A stretch of 64,000 bases of DNA, from positions 496,001 to 560,000 of the forward strand of contig NZ_JAMZEA010000008.1 in NCBI RefSeq assembly GCF_024172125.1. The letters are read 5' to 3'. Source of the DNA: Actinomadura rupiterrae (GTDB taxonomy: Bacteria; Actinomycetota; Actinomycetes; Streptosporangiales; Streptosporangiaceae). This document shows, piece after piece, positions 1-7,604 of the stretch; position 1 is the stretch's first letter, and each line of letters starts with the position of its first letter. Both the position numbers and the translations under genes were made by a program. A model generated the notes under the pieces. The model had not been told where the DNA came from. It worked only from the letters and a program-made list of their open reading frames with translations, and made no database searches.

Positions 1-249
1 TCCGAGCTGAAGGCCCTGTTCGACTCGGTCGGTATGAGCCAGGGGGCGTTCTGCAGGGTCAACCCGACCATCGACAAGGGCACGCTGTCGCGCTACCTCA
101 ACGGCAAACGAGTCCCCCGCGACAGGTGGCTGCTGGACCGGCTGTTCGCCCTGCGCGTCGAGGCCGGGACCCCGCTCAACGACCAGGCCCGCGACCACTT
201 GGTCGAACTTTAGCTCGCCGCCCTGCAGGTCGCCCTGAGGTGCCCCGGA
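1..249 (+). pseudogene. Helix-turn-helix regulator, 5' fragment (truncated, stop codon, IS-interrupted)
   Basis: The frame is open from the window edge to a TAG at 211-213 and encodes an XRE-like helix-turn-helix segment (MSQGAFCR, DKGTLSRYLNGKRVPRD). Related actinobacterial proteins continue past this point with a Leu/Ala-rich helix followed by an HPHxYRV segment. Here the frame does continue after the TAG (LAALQVALR) and then runs into the left end of an IS3-family element. The missing HPHGYRV part reappears beyond the element at about 1527. The gene therefore appears broken twice, by a nonsense codon and by an insertion. The upstream start lies outside the window. The family link is from remembered relatives, not a search. 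Confidence 0.6.
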
Positions 250-301
250 TCTTCCGGACACGTCCATAGCTAGGATTGTGGACGAACCGGAAGGAAGGTC
301 A

Positions 302-604
302 TTGGCAAGGCGTAAACGGCGGTACTTCTCCCAGGAGTTCAAGGACGAGGCCGTCCGGATGGTGCTGGACGGTCCGCGGCCCATCACCCATGTGGCACGA
401 GACCTGGATGTGCACGAGACCACCCTGGGATCCTGGGTGAAGGCGTATCGGCTGACGCACGGCGCCGACACGCAGGCCGCATCGGGTCCGGGCGAGGGCA
501 GGACCGAGCGGGAACTCCAACTCGAACGCGAGAACCGGAGGTTGCGCGAGGAGAACGCCTTCCTGAAAAAAGCCGCGGCCTTCTTCGCCAGGGAACACCC
601 GTGA
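302..604 (+). CDS. IS3-family transposase OrfA (HTH subunit)
   Basis: This 100-residue protein has the Tnp_1/HTH_Tnp_1 layout: a basic N-terminus (ARRKRRYFSQEFKDEAVRMV), a helix-turn-helix (HVARDLDVHETTLGSWV) and a C-terminal leucine-zipper-like helix (LERENRRLREENAFLKKA). The TTG at 302 is preferred over the in-frame GTG at 278 because GGAAGGAAGG at 289-298 is well placed before it. The stop overlaps the orfB start (GTGA at 601-604). A run of six A followed by G at 566-572 lies just before the overlap, and the -1 frame is open from there into orfB. This is typical for programmed OrfAB fusion in IS3 elements. Confidence 0.85.
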   Translation: MARRKRRYFSQEFKDEAVRMVLDGPRPITHVARDLDVHETTLGSWVKAYRLTHGADTQAASGPGEGRTERELQLERENRRLREENAFLKKAAAFFAREHP

Positions 605-1482
605 CCGCCAAGTACGAGTTCATCGACGCGGAGAAGGCCAACCACAGCATTATCGATATGTGCGCCTGGCTGCATGTTTCGCGCTCGGGGTTCTACGAGT
701 GGCGGCGGCGGCCGGCCTTGGCGACCCGCGAACGCCGCGAGCGGCTCAAGTTGATGATCGAGGCGGTCTTTGCGGCCAACCACCAGACCTATGGCTATCG
801 GCGGGTGCATGCGGTTCTGGCTCGGTCGGGTGTTCGGGTGTCGCCGGAACTGGTCCGGCAGCTGATGCGCGAGCTGGGTCTGGAGTCGGTGCAGCCGCGG
901 CCGTGGCGGCCGGTCACGACCCGGGCCGACGGCCCGGGCGCGGTCCCCGACCTGGTCCGCCGCGACTTCACCGCCGCCGCGCCGGGCACCAAGCTGGTCG
1001 GGGACGTCACCTACATTCCCACCTGGGAGGGCTTCGCGTATCTCGCGACGGTGATCGACTGCCACTCCAAGATGGTGGTCGGGTGGGCGATGGGCGACCA
1101 TTTCAAAACCTCGCTGCTCACCGACGCCCTGGATGCGGCCGCAAGGAACATCGACATCGAGCCCGGATGTGTCTTCCACTCCGATCGCGGGTCGAATTAC
1201 ATGAGTGCCGAGTTCGGTCGGCACCTGGCCGGGCATGGAATGCGCCGGTCGGTGGGCCGGACGGGCGTATGTTGGGATAATGCCTTGGCCGAGTCGTTTT
1301 TCGGGGCGTTGAAGAACGAGTGGCTGAACCGTATGGTATTTGCCACGCGCGCGAAGGCCCGCCGGGCGTGCATGCGCTACATCGAGGGCTTCTATAATCG
1401 ACGCAGGCTACATTCCGCGAACGGGTACCGGACCCCATGGGAGGTCCACAACGAGTACCTGGACCGGCAGCAAGCCGCGTAG
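601..1482 (+). CDS. IS3-family transposase OrfB (DDE catalytic subunit)
   Basis: This 293-residue protein has an N-terminal HTH_21 region (YGYRRVHAVL, about residues 64-73) and an rve integrase core. The acidic triad is visible as D135 (GDVTYI), D195 (HSDRGSNY) and E231 (NALAESFFGALKNE). The D195-E231 spacing is 35 residues, the canonical D-D(35)E. The length is normal for the family and the frame is intact. The GTG start overlaps the orfA stop by 4 nt, so the protein is made by coupling or as an OrfAB frameshift product. The element looks competent from sequence alone. Confidence 0.92.
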   Translation: MTAKYEFIDAEKANHSIIDMCAWLHVSRSGFYEWRRRPALATRERRERLKLMIEAVFAANHQTYGYRRVHAVLARSGVRVSPELVRQLMRELGLESVQPRPWRPVTTRADGPGAVPDLVRRDFTAAAPGTKLVGDVTYIPTWEGFAYLATVIDCHSKMVVGWAMGDHFKTSLLTDALDAAARNIDIEPGCVFHSDRGSNYMSAEFGRHLAGHGMRRSVGRTGVCWDNALAESFFGALKNEWLNRMVFATRAKARRACMRYIEGFYNRRRLHSANGYRTPWEVHNEYLDRQQAA

Positions 1483-1519
1483 ATCACCCATCAAGCAGGT
1501 GTCCGGAAAACGCGAGGCC

Positions 1520-1634
1520 CCTCACCCACCCCCACGGATACCGGGTCTTGCATGTGTCCGACCAGCTCACCGAAACCGTGACTGCACTGCGCGAAAGCCA
1601 GCGCTACATCGCCCAGCTCACGACAACCGAGGGC
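1520..1634 (+). pseudogene. Helix-turn-helix regulator, 3' fragment right of IS3
   Basis: The frame reads HPHGYRVLHVSDQLTETV and then TALRESQRYIAQL. It matches the segment that normally follows the helix-turn-helix and LxALxVA helix in the regulator fragment at the window start, so it is the displaced continuation of that gene. Around 1620-1640 it passes without a stop into DUF1156 methylase sequence, so this end is a deletion or rearrangement junction, not a natural C-terminus. The open frame begins within the last codons of orfB (1437), but nothing suggests that start is used. Confidence 0.55.
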
Positions 1635-2445
1635 CTGAAGGATGTGACCGAGTGGTACGCCGAGCGGGTGCGCTCCGCAGCATGGGCCAAGGTCAGCCAT
1701 CTCTACCCCAAGGTTGATGACACGAATGTGTCCGCGTCCCTGTGGGCGAGGACAGTGGCCTGCCCCTGCCAAGGGTGCGGTATTCGTATCCCCCTCTACA
1801 CCTCGCCGTGGCTGAGCAAGAGGCCCCAGGATCTGCGGTGGCTCAGGCCAGTTGTCACTGGCGGGCGGGTTGAATTTGAGGTCGGGGAGGGGAACAAGTT
1901 TCCGCCGCCCGCGACCAAACTTGAAGGTGGCCGACCGCGCTTCGCCTGTCCGGGTTGCGGGACTGTATTCGCCACCGACTACGTACGGACCGAGGGGAGG
2001 GCCGGTCGCCTTGGGCTGCAACTCCTAGCTGAGGTGATCGGCGGCGGCAAGGACCGCCGGTACGTACCCGATGCTGGGCGGCGAGGAGCAATCTCCATGC
2101 CGGAAGGAATGAACTATGAGGCACCGCTCACCCTTGACCGGGGCAGCCGGATGTATGGAATGGCCAGCCCCCTCGAACTCTACACAGCACGTCAGGTGCA
2201 CACCCTGAACGCGTTCGCGGATGCGGTAGCGCAGATACCGACCTGGGTGCAGGAGGACGGTCGCTCGGAAGCACATGCCGCAGGAGTCACGGCGGCCCTG
2301 AGCCTATGTCACAGAAAGCTTGCACAACGGTGTTCGACCCAGATGCGATGGCGGGTTTTCGATCGCTACTCAAGGCCGGAGCCGACGTTCGGGCACCCAG
2401 TGCAGCCCATGATGTGGGATTTCGTAGAGATCAACCCGTTCAGTG
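1635..2445 (+). pseudogene. DUF1156-type adenine-specific DNA methylase, internal fragment
   Basis: The frame shows two zinc-ribbon-like CxxC pairs (CPCQGCGIRIPL, then FACPGCGTVF). These are followed by a GMASPLELYTARQ segment and the block HPVQPMMWDFVEINPFS, which correspond to conserved central blocks of DUF1156 methylases (typically a MxWDFxExNPFS motif). Those proteins often sit in phage-defence or restriction islands. The N-terminal methylase domain is missing; a piece of a regulator gene is fused in its place near 1635. The 3' part is cut by the IS5-like element at 2440-2445. The catalytic DPPY motif is not in this fragment, so no activity is expected. Family recognition is from memory of the blocks. 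Confidence 0.65.
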
Positions 2446-3369
2446 AACCTTTTCCAGCAGCCTCTTCAAGGCTGCTGATCACAGCATGATCGCGGGCGGC
2501 GTGGCTGGCCGTGGACGTGAAGAAACCCCTGGTAGGAGAGGGGTCTCTGACCTCCGCCCCCCACAACCAGAGGTTTCACGTGCTTTTCTATCGTGCTTCG
2601 CTGCCGTTGTCGCGTTCGACTCTGAACTACCTGACCGGTCTCGTCCGGCGGGAGCGGACGAAGCTGAAGAGCAAGGGCCGGGCTTTGAACGCGGGGCAGC
2701 AGGCGCTGATGACGCTCGCATACTTGAAGAAGGGCGATACGTTCGCGCAGCTCGCGGCAGGTTTCGGGGTCGGGACGACGACCGCGTGGAGGTATGTGAA
2801 CGAGGTCGTGGCTTGGCTGTCGGCCCGCTCACCCAAGCTCGGCACCACACTCGCCAGGGCGAAGAAAGACGGGCTGGGACATCTGATCCTGGACGGCACT
2901 CTCATCGCGACCGACCGCCTCCGCGCCGACCGGCTCTTCTACTCGGGCAAGCATCACAAGCACGGCGTGAACCTGCAGGTAATTGCCGGCCCGTACGGGC
3001 AGATCGTGTGGGTGTCGGGTGCGGTACCCGGCTCGATCCACGACCTGAAAGCGGCCCGGAACTGGGGAATCATCCGCGCCCTGGCAGCGTGCGGGCTGCC
3101 GGTCCTGGCCGACAAGGGCTACGTCGGCGCCGGTCCCGCGATCATCGTTCCTTACAAGGGCAGGAACAAGCCCGCCTCCCAGAAACAAGCCAACCGGGCC
3201 CACGCCAAGCTCCGCGGACCAGGTGAACGCGGAAACGCCCAGCTCAAGTCATGGAAGATCCTCACCAAGCTCCGCTGCTGCCCCTACCGCGCCGGCCACC
3301 TCGCCAAGGCCATCAGCGTCCTACAAAACCGCGAGGCCGCCCTCGCCCCGTGATGGAAAAGGCTCAGTG
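2440..3369 (+). mobile_element. IS5-like insertion sequence inside the DUF1156 fragment
   Basis: A single transposase frame is flanked by matching ends: CAGTGAACCTTTTCCAGCA at 2441-2459 and, inverted, TGATGGAAAAGGCTCAGTG at 3351-3369 (16 of 19 pairs). The hexamer TCAGTG occurs as a direct repeat at 2440-2445 and 3364-3369. Deleting one copy plus everything between restores the methylase frame (EINPFS joined to GCYGDWGAV). The hexamer, or part of it, is therefore probably the target-site duplication; because it overlaps the inverted arms the exact element tips are ambiguous by a few bases. Confidence 0.75.
2580..3353 (+). CDS. IS5-family (DDE_Tnp_4-type) transposase
   Basis: This 257-residue protein starts with VLFYRASLPLSRSTLNYL, an N-terminal helix-turn-helix (TFAQLAAGFGVGTTTAWRYV) and a DDE_Tnp_4-like catalytic region. 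The acidic residues are D in LILDGTLI, D in LADKGYVGA and E in GPGERGNAQLKSW. The frame is open further upstream (to 2511), but the GTG at 2580 gives the N-terminus usual for this group. The stop codon lies within the right inverted repeat, as in many compact IS elements. The protein is full length with no disruption. Confidence 0.88.
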   Translation: MLFYRASLPLSRSTLNYLTGLVRRERTKLKSKGRALNAGQQALMTLAYLKKGDTFAQLAAGFGVGTTTAWRYVNEVVAWLSARSPKLGTTLARAKKDGLGHLILDGTLIATDRLRADRLFYSGKHHKHGVNLQVIAGPYGQIVWVSGAVPGSIHDLKAARNWGIIRALAACGLPVLADKGYVGAGPAIIVPYKGRNKPASQKQANRAHAKLRGPGERGNAQLKSWKILTKLRCCPYRAGHLAKAISVLQNREAALAP

Positions 3370-3491
3370 GCTGCTATGGCGACTGGGGTGCTGTCGTCAT
3401 GACAGCCTTCGCTCCGCGACGACAACGGCCGATGCGCGACCCTCTTTCATCCTGCTGGGACGGACCCGTCCCAGGCGCTTCGTCTGGGTAA
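3370..3491 (+). pseudogene. DUF1156 methylase remnant right of the IS5-like element
   Basis: After precise removal of the insertion the methylase frame continues here as GCYGDWGAVVMTAF, in line with the Gly/Asp/Trp-containing segment that follows NPFS in the family. Beyond about 3410 the translation stops resembling the family, and the frame closes at TAA 3489-3491. The DPPY-containing downstream part is not found in any frame nearby, so the gene has lost its 3' end as well. Confidence 0.5.
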
Positions 3492-3876
3492 AGCTGAAAA
3501 TGATGTCTAGCTTTCGGCGCAGCATCGAGGGTGATCCGACCTGGCTCAGCACCGCCACCGGCCGGTAGACTCCCGCTCCTCGGAACAGCCAACGGGTGCT
3601 GTCAGCTCCGTTTCAACCTCTGAATTAGGCTCGGCCGCCCAACCATCGTCCCCGAATCACTCGGCGATCAACAAGCCTGATCGACACCGCGCGCGGTGAG
3701 CGGCGCGCGGACGGGCGCGCGGACTCTGGCTTGGATACGTGCTCGGACATGGCGGACCCCCGGGTCGATCTTGGGAGGCGGGACCGCCTCCCAAGATCAA
3801 CTGCTGCCCGCTCACCAAGGGTGCTAATCCATTTGCCCTCCTGGTGTGGGGTTTCCGGGGCGGCGGGTGGTTCACA
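3492..3876. other. Gene-free stretch with a 32-bp palindrome
   Basis: I see no credible coding sequence. The first 120 bp may be further debris of the disrupted locus. The notable element is the long inverted repeat at 3767-3798, listed separately. Confidence 0.5.
3767..3798. repeat. 32-bp near-perfect palindrome
   Basis: The arms GATCTTGGGAGGCGG (3767-3781) and CCGCCTCCCAAGATC (3784-3798) are perfect 15-bp inverted copies around a central GA. The site lies 78 bp before the small XRE regulator. It lacks a U-tract, so an operator or recombination site is as likely as a terminator. Confidence 0.8.
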
Positions 3877-4224
3877 ATGACCGGTGTGGCCGGGGACGAC
3901 TCGCGGGCCAGACGGCCCCGCGACTATGTGATCGACGGGGACTGGCCGCAGGCGGGACTGGCCGACCACCACGGCGCGCACGTCGCCCAGCAGCTGGCGG
4001 TGCGGCTGGCCAGGGCGATGGCGGCGCAGGGCTGGAGCGCCAAACGGCTCGGAGCGGTCAGCGGGGTGAACCGGCAGACCATCGCCAACGTGCTGGCCGG
4101 GGCCGTGTGGGCCGACCTGCTGACCATCGCCAACCTCGAACGTGCCCTGGGCCCGCTGTGGCCCGAAAACGGCGAACCGGGCCGCCCTGCTGCCGCGGCG
4201 CCGGAGATCGACGGCGGCCCCTGA
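3877..4224 (+). CDS. Small XRE-type helix-turn-helix regulator
   Basis: This 115-residue protein has a Cro/C1-type helix-turn-helix around residues 40-85 (GWSAKRLGAVSGVNRQ, then TIANVLAGAVWADL) and a short charged C-terminal tail with no further domain. I chose the ATG at 3877 (MTGVAGDDSR), since earlier in-frame codons encode low-complexity sequence running through the palindrome; the ribosome site is weak (GGCGGGTGG). It could autoregulate through the palindrome at 3767-3798, which is inference. Small regulators of this type are common next to integrated elements in actinobacteria. Confidence 0.65.
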   Translation: MTGVAGDDSRARRPRDYVIDGDWPQAGLADHHGAHVAQQLAVRLARAMAAQGWSAKRLGAVSGVNRQTIANVLAGAVWADLLTIANLERALGPLWPENGEPGRPAAAAPEIDGGP

Positions 4225-4603
4225 CACGGGGGCAGATGTCCCGGAGGTGCCTCCGCTGCGGGCGCCAGGTCTGTTGCTGTTCATGGGTGGTTGCACCGTT
4301 CCTTCCCGCCTGATGGCGGGAGCGGTCGGCAGACAACCCCGGCGCGAACGCGTGCCCTACCGCCGCCGCGGACGGCGGCGGCGGTATCGTCGCAGGCGGA
4401 CGGCCTGGCGTGTCTGATGCGAAAAAGGGTGTGCACGGTCTTCCGCGGCCGCCGTCGGGGTACCAGCTCGACGGCGGCCGATCTGTTTCACGGGCCTGCG
4501 CGGACCTCCGCGGCGTCGTGGGCGACGCGCCCGCGGTCGTGCGGCCATTGCCCCCGGCCGCGGTGCGGAGGCGCCGACCGGGCCGGCATCAGCGCGTTGG
4601 AGA
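4225..4603. other. Gene-free stretch between convergent genes
   Basis: This is GC-rich intergenic DNA between the convergent XRE regulator and the recombinase-fold gene. Open frames here show no recognisable domain and no ribosome site. No tRNA or clear attachment site was seen. Confidence 0.4.
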
Positions 4604-5587
4604 TCACGGTGCGCCCCGCAGGGCTCGCGCGGCCTGGTCGGGTTCCAGCGCGCGGGCGTAGCGGATCACTCGTTGCAGCGTGGCCCAGACGTCGTCGGCG
4701 CCGACCGCCACGATCGTGGTGAGCGGGACGTTGTCGTTCAGCAACCCCACCAGCCAGGTTGAACGCAGCCGCGGCATCGACAGCTTCGGGGGGCCGGGCG
4801 CCGGATGGGCGCGGGCAAGGAAGCCGGAGACGACGCCGGCGGTGCGGACATGGCAGCGCGGCTGGAACAGGTACACCACCTGCCCGGCCAGTGGCTCGGC
4901 CTCCTGCCGCAGCGCCCGCTCCCAGTCGCGGCGGCACAGCACCCCCCGGTCCCGCGTCGCGCGGGCCCGCACCGAGACCGGATCGCCGACCTGGCCGCCC
5001 AGGCGCACGTCGTGCCCACGCACCTGGATCACCTCGGCGGAGGTCAGCCCGCACCCGGCGCCCAGCACGATCAGCTGCCGGCAGCCGCGGCGCAGCGCCT
5101 CGGTCGGCTGGCCGCCCGCCCAGGACCACAGCAGCGTCATCTCGGTCCGGCTGTAGGGGGCGTTCGGGTCGTAGGCGTTGAACCTCACCGGCGGCGCCGT
5201 TCCCCCGGAGGCGTCCTGGAGGCCCACCACCGCCTGGCGCAGCTGCCAGGCCTCCCGCTGGCGGGCGGCGCGGGTGGACTCTGCGACCTTCCCGCACCCG
5301 ACCTGGACGAAGGCTGCGATGGCCTCGGGTGCCAGCACCGACGACACCGTCACCGGGAAGCCCTGCTCGTAGGCGAACCGAGCCAGACGGTAGGCGGTGG
5401 CCAGCACCTGCTTGGCATGTTCGGGAGAGCGCGGACCGGCCACGGTGGCGATCTGCCGCACCGTCGGAGCGAGCAGTTCCCATACCTGCTCAGGACAGCG
5501 TCCCGGACGCCATGAACCGATCTTCGCCGCAACCAGATCGTTCCACCGCAGCACCCCGGCCGGCGCGAGCCGGCTCCGCTCAACCAC
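4604..5587 (-). CDS. Tyrosine-recombinase-fold protein with degenerate active site
   Basis: This 327-residue protein has the two-part layout of phage-type integrases: an N-terminal helical core-binding-like half and a C-terminal half with LIVLGAGCGLTSAEVIQVRG (about 172-191) and PRLRSTWLVGLLNDN (272-286). Where active enzymes carry the first catalytic Arg (GLR..E), this one has T182. The HxxR box reads PRLR (R275 kept, His lost), and the His/Trp before the nucleophile is replaced in VGADDV. Y310 (VIRYARAL) could be the tyrosine. The GTG at 5587 follows GGGGGAGG at ideal spacing. It may be a DNA-binding relative of integrases with lost or altered catalysis. Confidence 0.6.
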   Translation of the reverse strand: MVERSRLAPAGVLRWNDLVAAKIGSWRPGRCPEQVWELLAPTVRQIATVAGPRSPEHAKQVLATAYRLARFAYEQGFPVTVSSVLAPEAIAAFVQVGCGKVAESTRAARQREAWQLRQAVVGLQDASGGTAPPVRFNAYDPNAPYSRTEMTLLWSWAGGQPTEALRRGCRQLIVLGAGCGLTSAEVIQVRGHDVRLGGQVGDPVSVRARATRDRGVLCRRDWERALRQEAEPLAGQVVYLFQPRCHVRTAGVVSGFLARAHPAPGPPKLSMPRLRSTWLVGLLNDNVPLTTIVAVGADDVWATLQRVIRYARALEPDQAARALRGAP

Positions 5588-6036
5588 GGCCGCCTCCCCC
5601 CGCAGCGCCGCCCCGACACCTGCTCGCGGCCGATTTCGGCGGCACCAGCGGCCCCGATGCCCACCCAGGCAGGCACGCGTGCGCCCAAGGACACCGGCCC
5701 GGCCGGCCTCTGGAGGAGCGCAGCGCGATCCGGGAATGCGATGATGGTGAGGGCGGCTGGGAGCGCCGGTGGGAAACCGACGGGATGATCGGCTTATCGG
5801 GCTGGTCAACGGGCACGGTGTTCTCCTTGCGTGCGCCCAAGGGTGGGTCAACACGCGGTCGGGACAGCGCGCGCGCCGCCGGTACCGCCCTCCTGCGGCG
5901 GTACGGTGGCGACGCGGCTTGCTGCCGGTTGCTGAATCGCCCTTCGGGCGAGGCCGTGCGCGAGTCGTCTGTGGCGGGGGCCGTCGTCGAGCTGGTACTG
6001 GGCGGCGGCCGCTCGCTGGATGAATTGGGAGTCGGG
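5588..6036. other. Gene-free stretch
   Basis: This is the upstream region of the recombinase-fold gene and downstream region of the winged-helix gene, both on the minus strand. An imperfect GC-rich inverted repeat lies around 5876-5915 (GCCGGTACCGCC against GGCGGTACGGTGGC). No convincing gene is seen in any frame. Confidence 0.4.
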
Positions 6037-7164
6037 CTAGCCTGCCCTCCCCGCGGTGGGGTCGTCCTGACTCCGCGCCCGAGCCGCGGCCGTCGTCGTG
6101 GCGTTCGGGCGGTGCTGGTAGCGGCCCGAACCGTGTTTGCGCACCCGGCCTGCAGCCGCCAGATCACGCAGCAACAGCCGGATCGGCTCCCAGTCGGTCA
6201 GCCCGTACTCGGCCGCGATCTCCTGCGGGCGCCACCTTCGGTCCGCTCCGATCCTCAAGAAGTCAAGGACCTCCCGTTCACCGACCTGCCGGAGTGGCGC
6301 ACCGGACCGGCCCCCGCGAGGCCGCGGCACTGGGCGGTCGGCGGCGCCGAACGACGCGAACGCCACGTTGCCGGCCGGGCGGCCTGGTGCCTGGCGAGCC
6401 GACCGGTGGTCGCTGGCGTCGGCGTCCTCGGTCAGCAAGACCAGCAGGCCCCGGTCCACACCGGACTCGGGCGCCGCCTCGGATGCCGCCGGAGGATCGG
6501 GCTCGGGAGCGGACCCGTGAGGGGACGTGGAGCAGGCGGGCTCGGCGAGCCGATAGGAGGCGTCGGAGTTCTTGGCCAGCCGACCACGGCGGTGCATGTA
6601 CTTCATCAACGACCGGACGCTGTTGACGTTGTCCACGCCCAACAACTCGGCGACCAGCCGCGGTCGCCACGAGGTGCGGTCCGGACGCTGCCGCACCAGG
6701 TGCTCGATCTCATCGCACCGCGACCACCGCGGCGATCCCGGCGCACCTGTTCCGCCACCGGGCGCAGGCGGCCGGTCGGACTCGGCCTCGCCCTGGTCCG
6801 TGCCCCCCGAGTCGGCATCCGGTTCCGCATTCTGCCCGGCCGCGACATTCTCACCGGCACCATCACCGGAGGCCAGAGGGGCATCAAAGGTGCTTCCTGG
6901 CGCGTCGGCAGCAGAGTCGGCGTGCTGCCTGGCATCCTGGGTGATGGTCTCGTCGATGCCCCAGCCGGTGCCTTGCCGGGTGTCCCGGTCACTCTGGCCT
7001 GCAGCACGGACGATCAGACGATCCAGGGAGGCATCGGTGCGCTGGAAGTCACCGATCTCCTCCAGCACTACATCCAACCGGGACCGCAAACGAACCGCCT
7101 CGGCCCGCAGCGACTCAAGCGTCGCGCCCACATAATCCCTGGCGCCGATGAGGTGCTCCACCAC
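6037..7164 (-). CDS. Uncharacterised protein with two predicted winged-helix segments
   Basis: I do not recognise this 375-residue protein as a named family. It begins with a predicted coiled coil (LESLRAEAVRLRSRLDVV, roughly residues 14-31), followed by an acidic Gly/Pro/Ala-rich linker. A first winged-helix-like segment follows (SWRPRLVAELLGVDNVNSV through MHRRGRLAKN), then a second linker and a second winged-helix-like segment near the C-terminus (WRPQEIAAEYGLTDWEPIR through LAAAGRVRKHGSGRY). This suggests a multi-site DNA-binding protein. The GTG at 7164 follows GGGGGAGGAGAG. It lies upstream of the recombinase-fold gene in the same direction, so the two may belong to one mobile or formerly mobile unit (inference). 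Confidence 0.55.
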   Translation of the reverse strand: MVEHLIGARDYVGATLESLRAEAVRLRSRLDVVLEEIGDFQRTDASLDRLIVRAAGQSDRDTRQGTGWGIDETITQDARQHADSAADAPGSTFDAPLASGDGAGENVAAGQNAEPDADSGGTDQGEAESDRPPAPGGGTGAPGSPRWSRCDEIEHLVRQRPDRTSWRPRLVAELLGVDNVNSVRSLMKYMHRRGRLAKNSDASYRLAEPACSTSPHGSAPEPDPPAASEAAPESGVDRGLLVLLTEDADASDHRSARQAPGRPAGNVAFASFGAADRPVPRPRGGRSGAPLRQVGEREVLDFLRIGADRRWRPQEIAAEYGLTDWEPIRLLLRDLAAAGRVRKHGSGRYQHRPNATTTAAARARSQDDPTAGRAG

Positions 7165-7604
7165 ACCGGACTGGCTCTCCTCCCCCGCGCCCGGAACTCT
7201 AACCCACAGTGATCGTTCTGCTACGTAATAACACGCGGGGTAGCGGCCTAAACCATCGGGCCGCCGGGGCACATCAGCACTGACACCCCAGGCGGGGGAC
7301 GCTCCCGGCCCGCCCAGCTCACGGTGACGAGCGTGCACCGGTCTGAACCCTGTGTTCACATGCCGTCAGCGCATGAGACGGTGCCCGGTAGTGTCGGCGA
7401 CCCTGGTCGCCAACGACAGCCGCTGCTGGCAGTGGCAGATGCGGGGCGATCCCGAGCCCGAACGGCTCCAACGAGCACTGGCCCGGTCACACTGGCGGCG
7501 CTGCCACCACACGGTCGCCCGGGCCTATGCCCGCTGGCACAACCCCGCCCCCACCATCCTGAAACTACGGCCGAGCAGGCGATCTGCAACTGAAGCGCTA
7601 TGCG
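7165..7604. other. Gene-free stretch at the left border of the NRPS cluster
   Basis: A plus-strand frame (7352-7690) reads through part of this region (LARSHWRRCHHTVARAYARW), but it overlaps the 3' end of the MFS gene and matches nothing I know. I see no clear terminator after the MFS gene. Confidence 0.35.

Larger units (their letters stand above)
241..1519 (+). mobile_element. IS3-family insertion sequence
   Basis: Two overlapping transposase frames (orfA, orfB) lie between inverted ends. The clearest arms are TCTTCCGGACAC at 250-261 and its near-perfect reverse complement GTGTCCGGAAAA at 1499-1510 (11 of 12 pairs). A weaker 21-bp alignment extends the ends to about 241 and 1519, with TG at the left tip as usual for IS3 elements. 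I could not find a convincing 3-4 bp target duplication, so the exact tips are uncertain. The element sits inside a helix-turn-helix gene whose two parts flank it. Confidence 0.75.
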
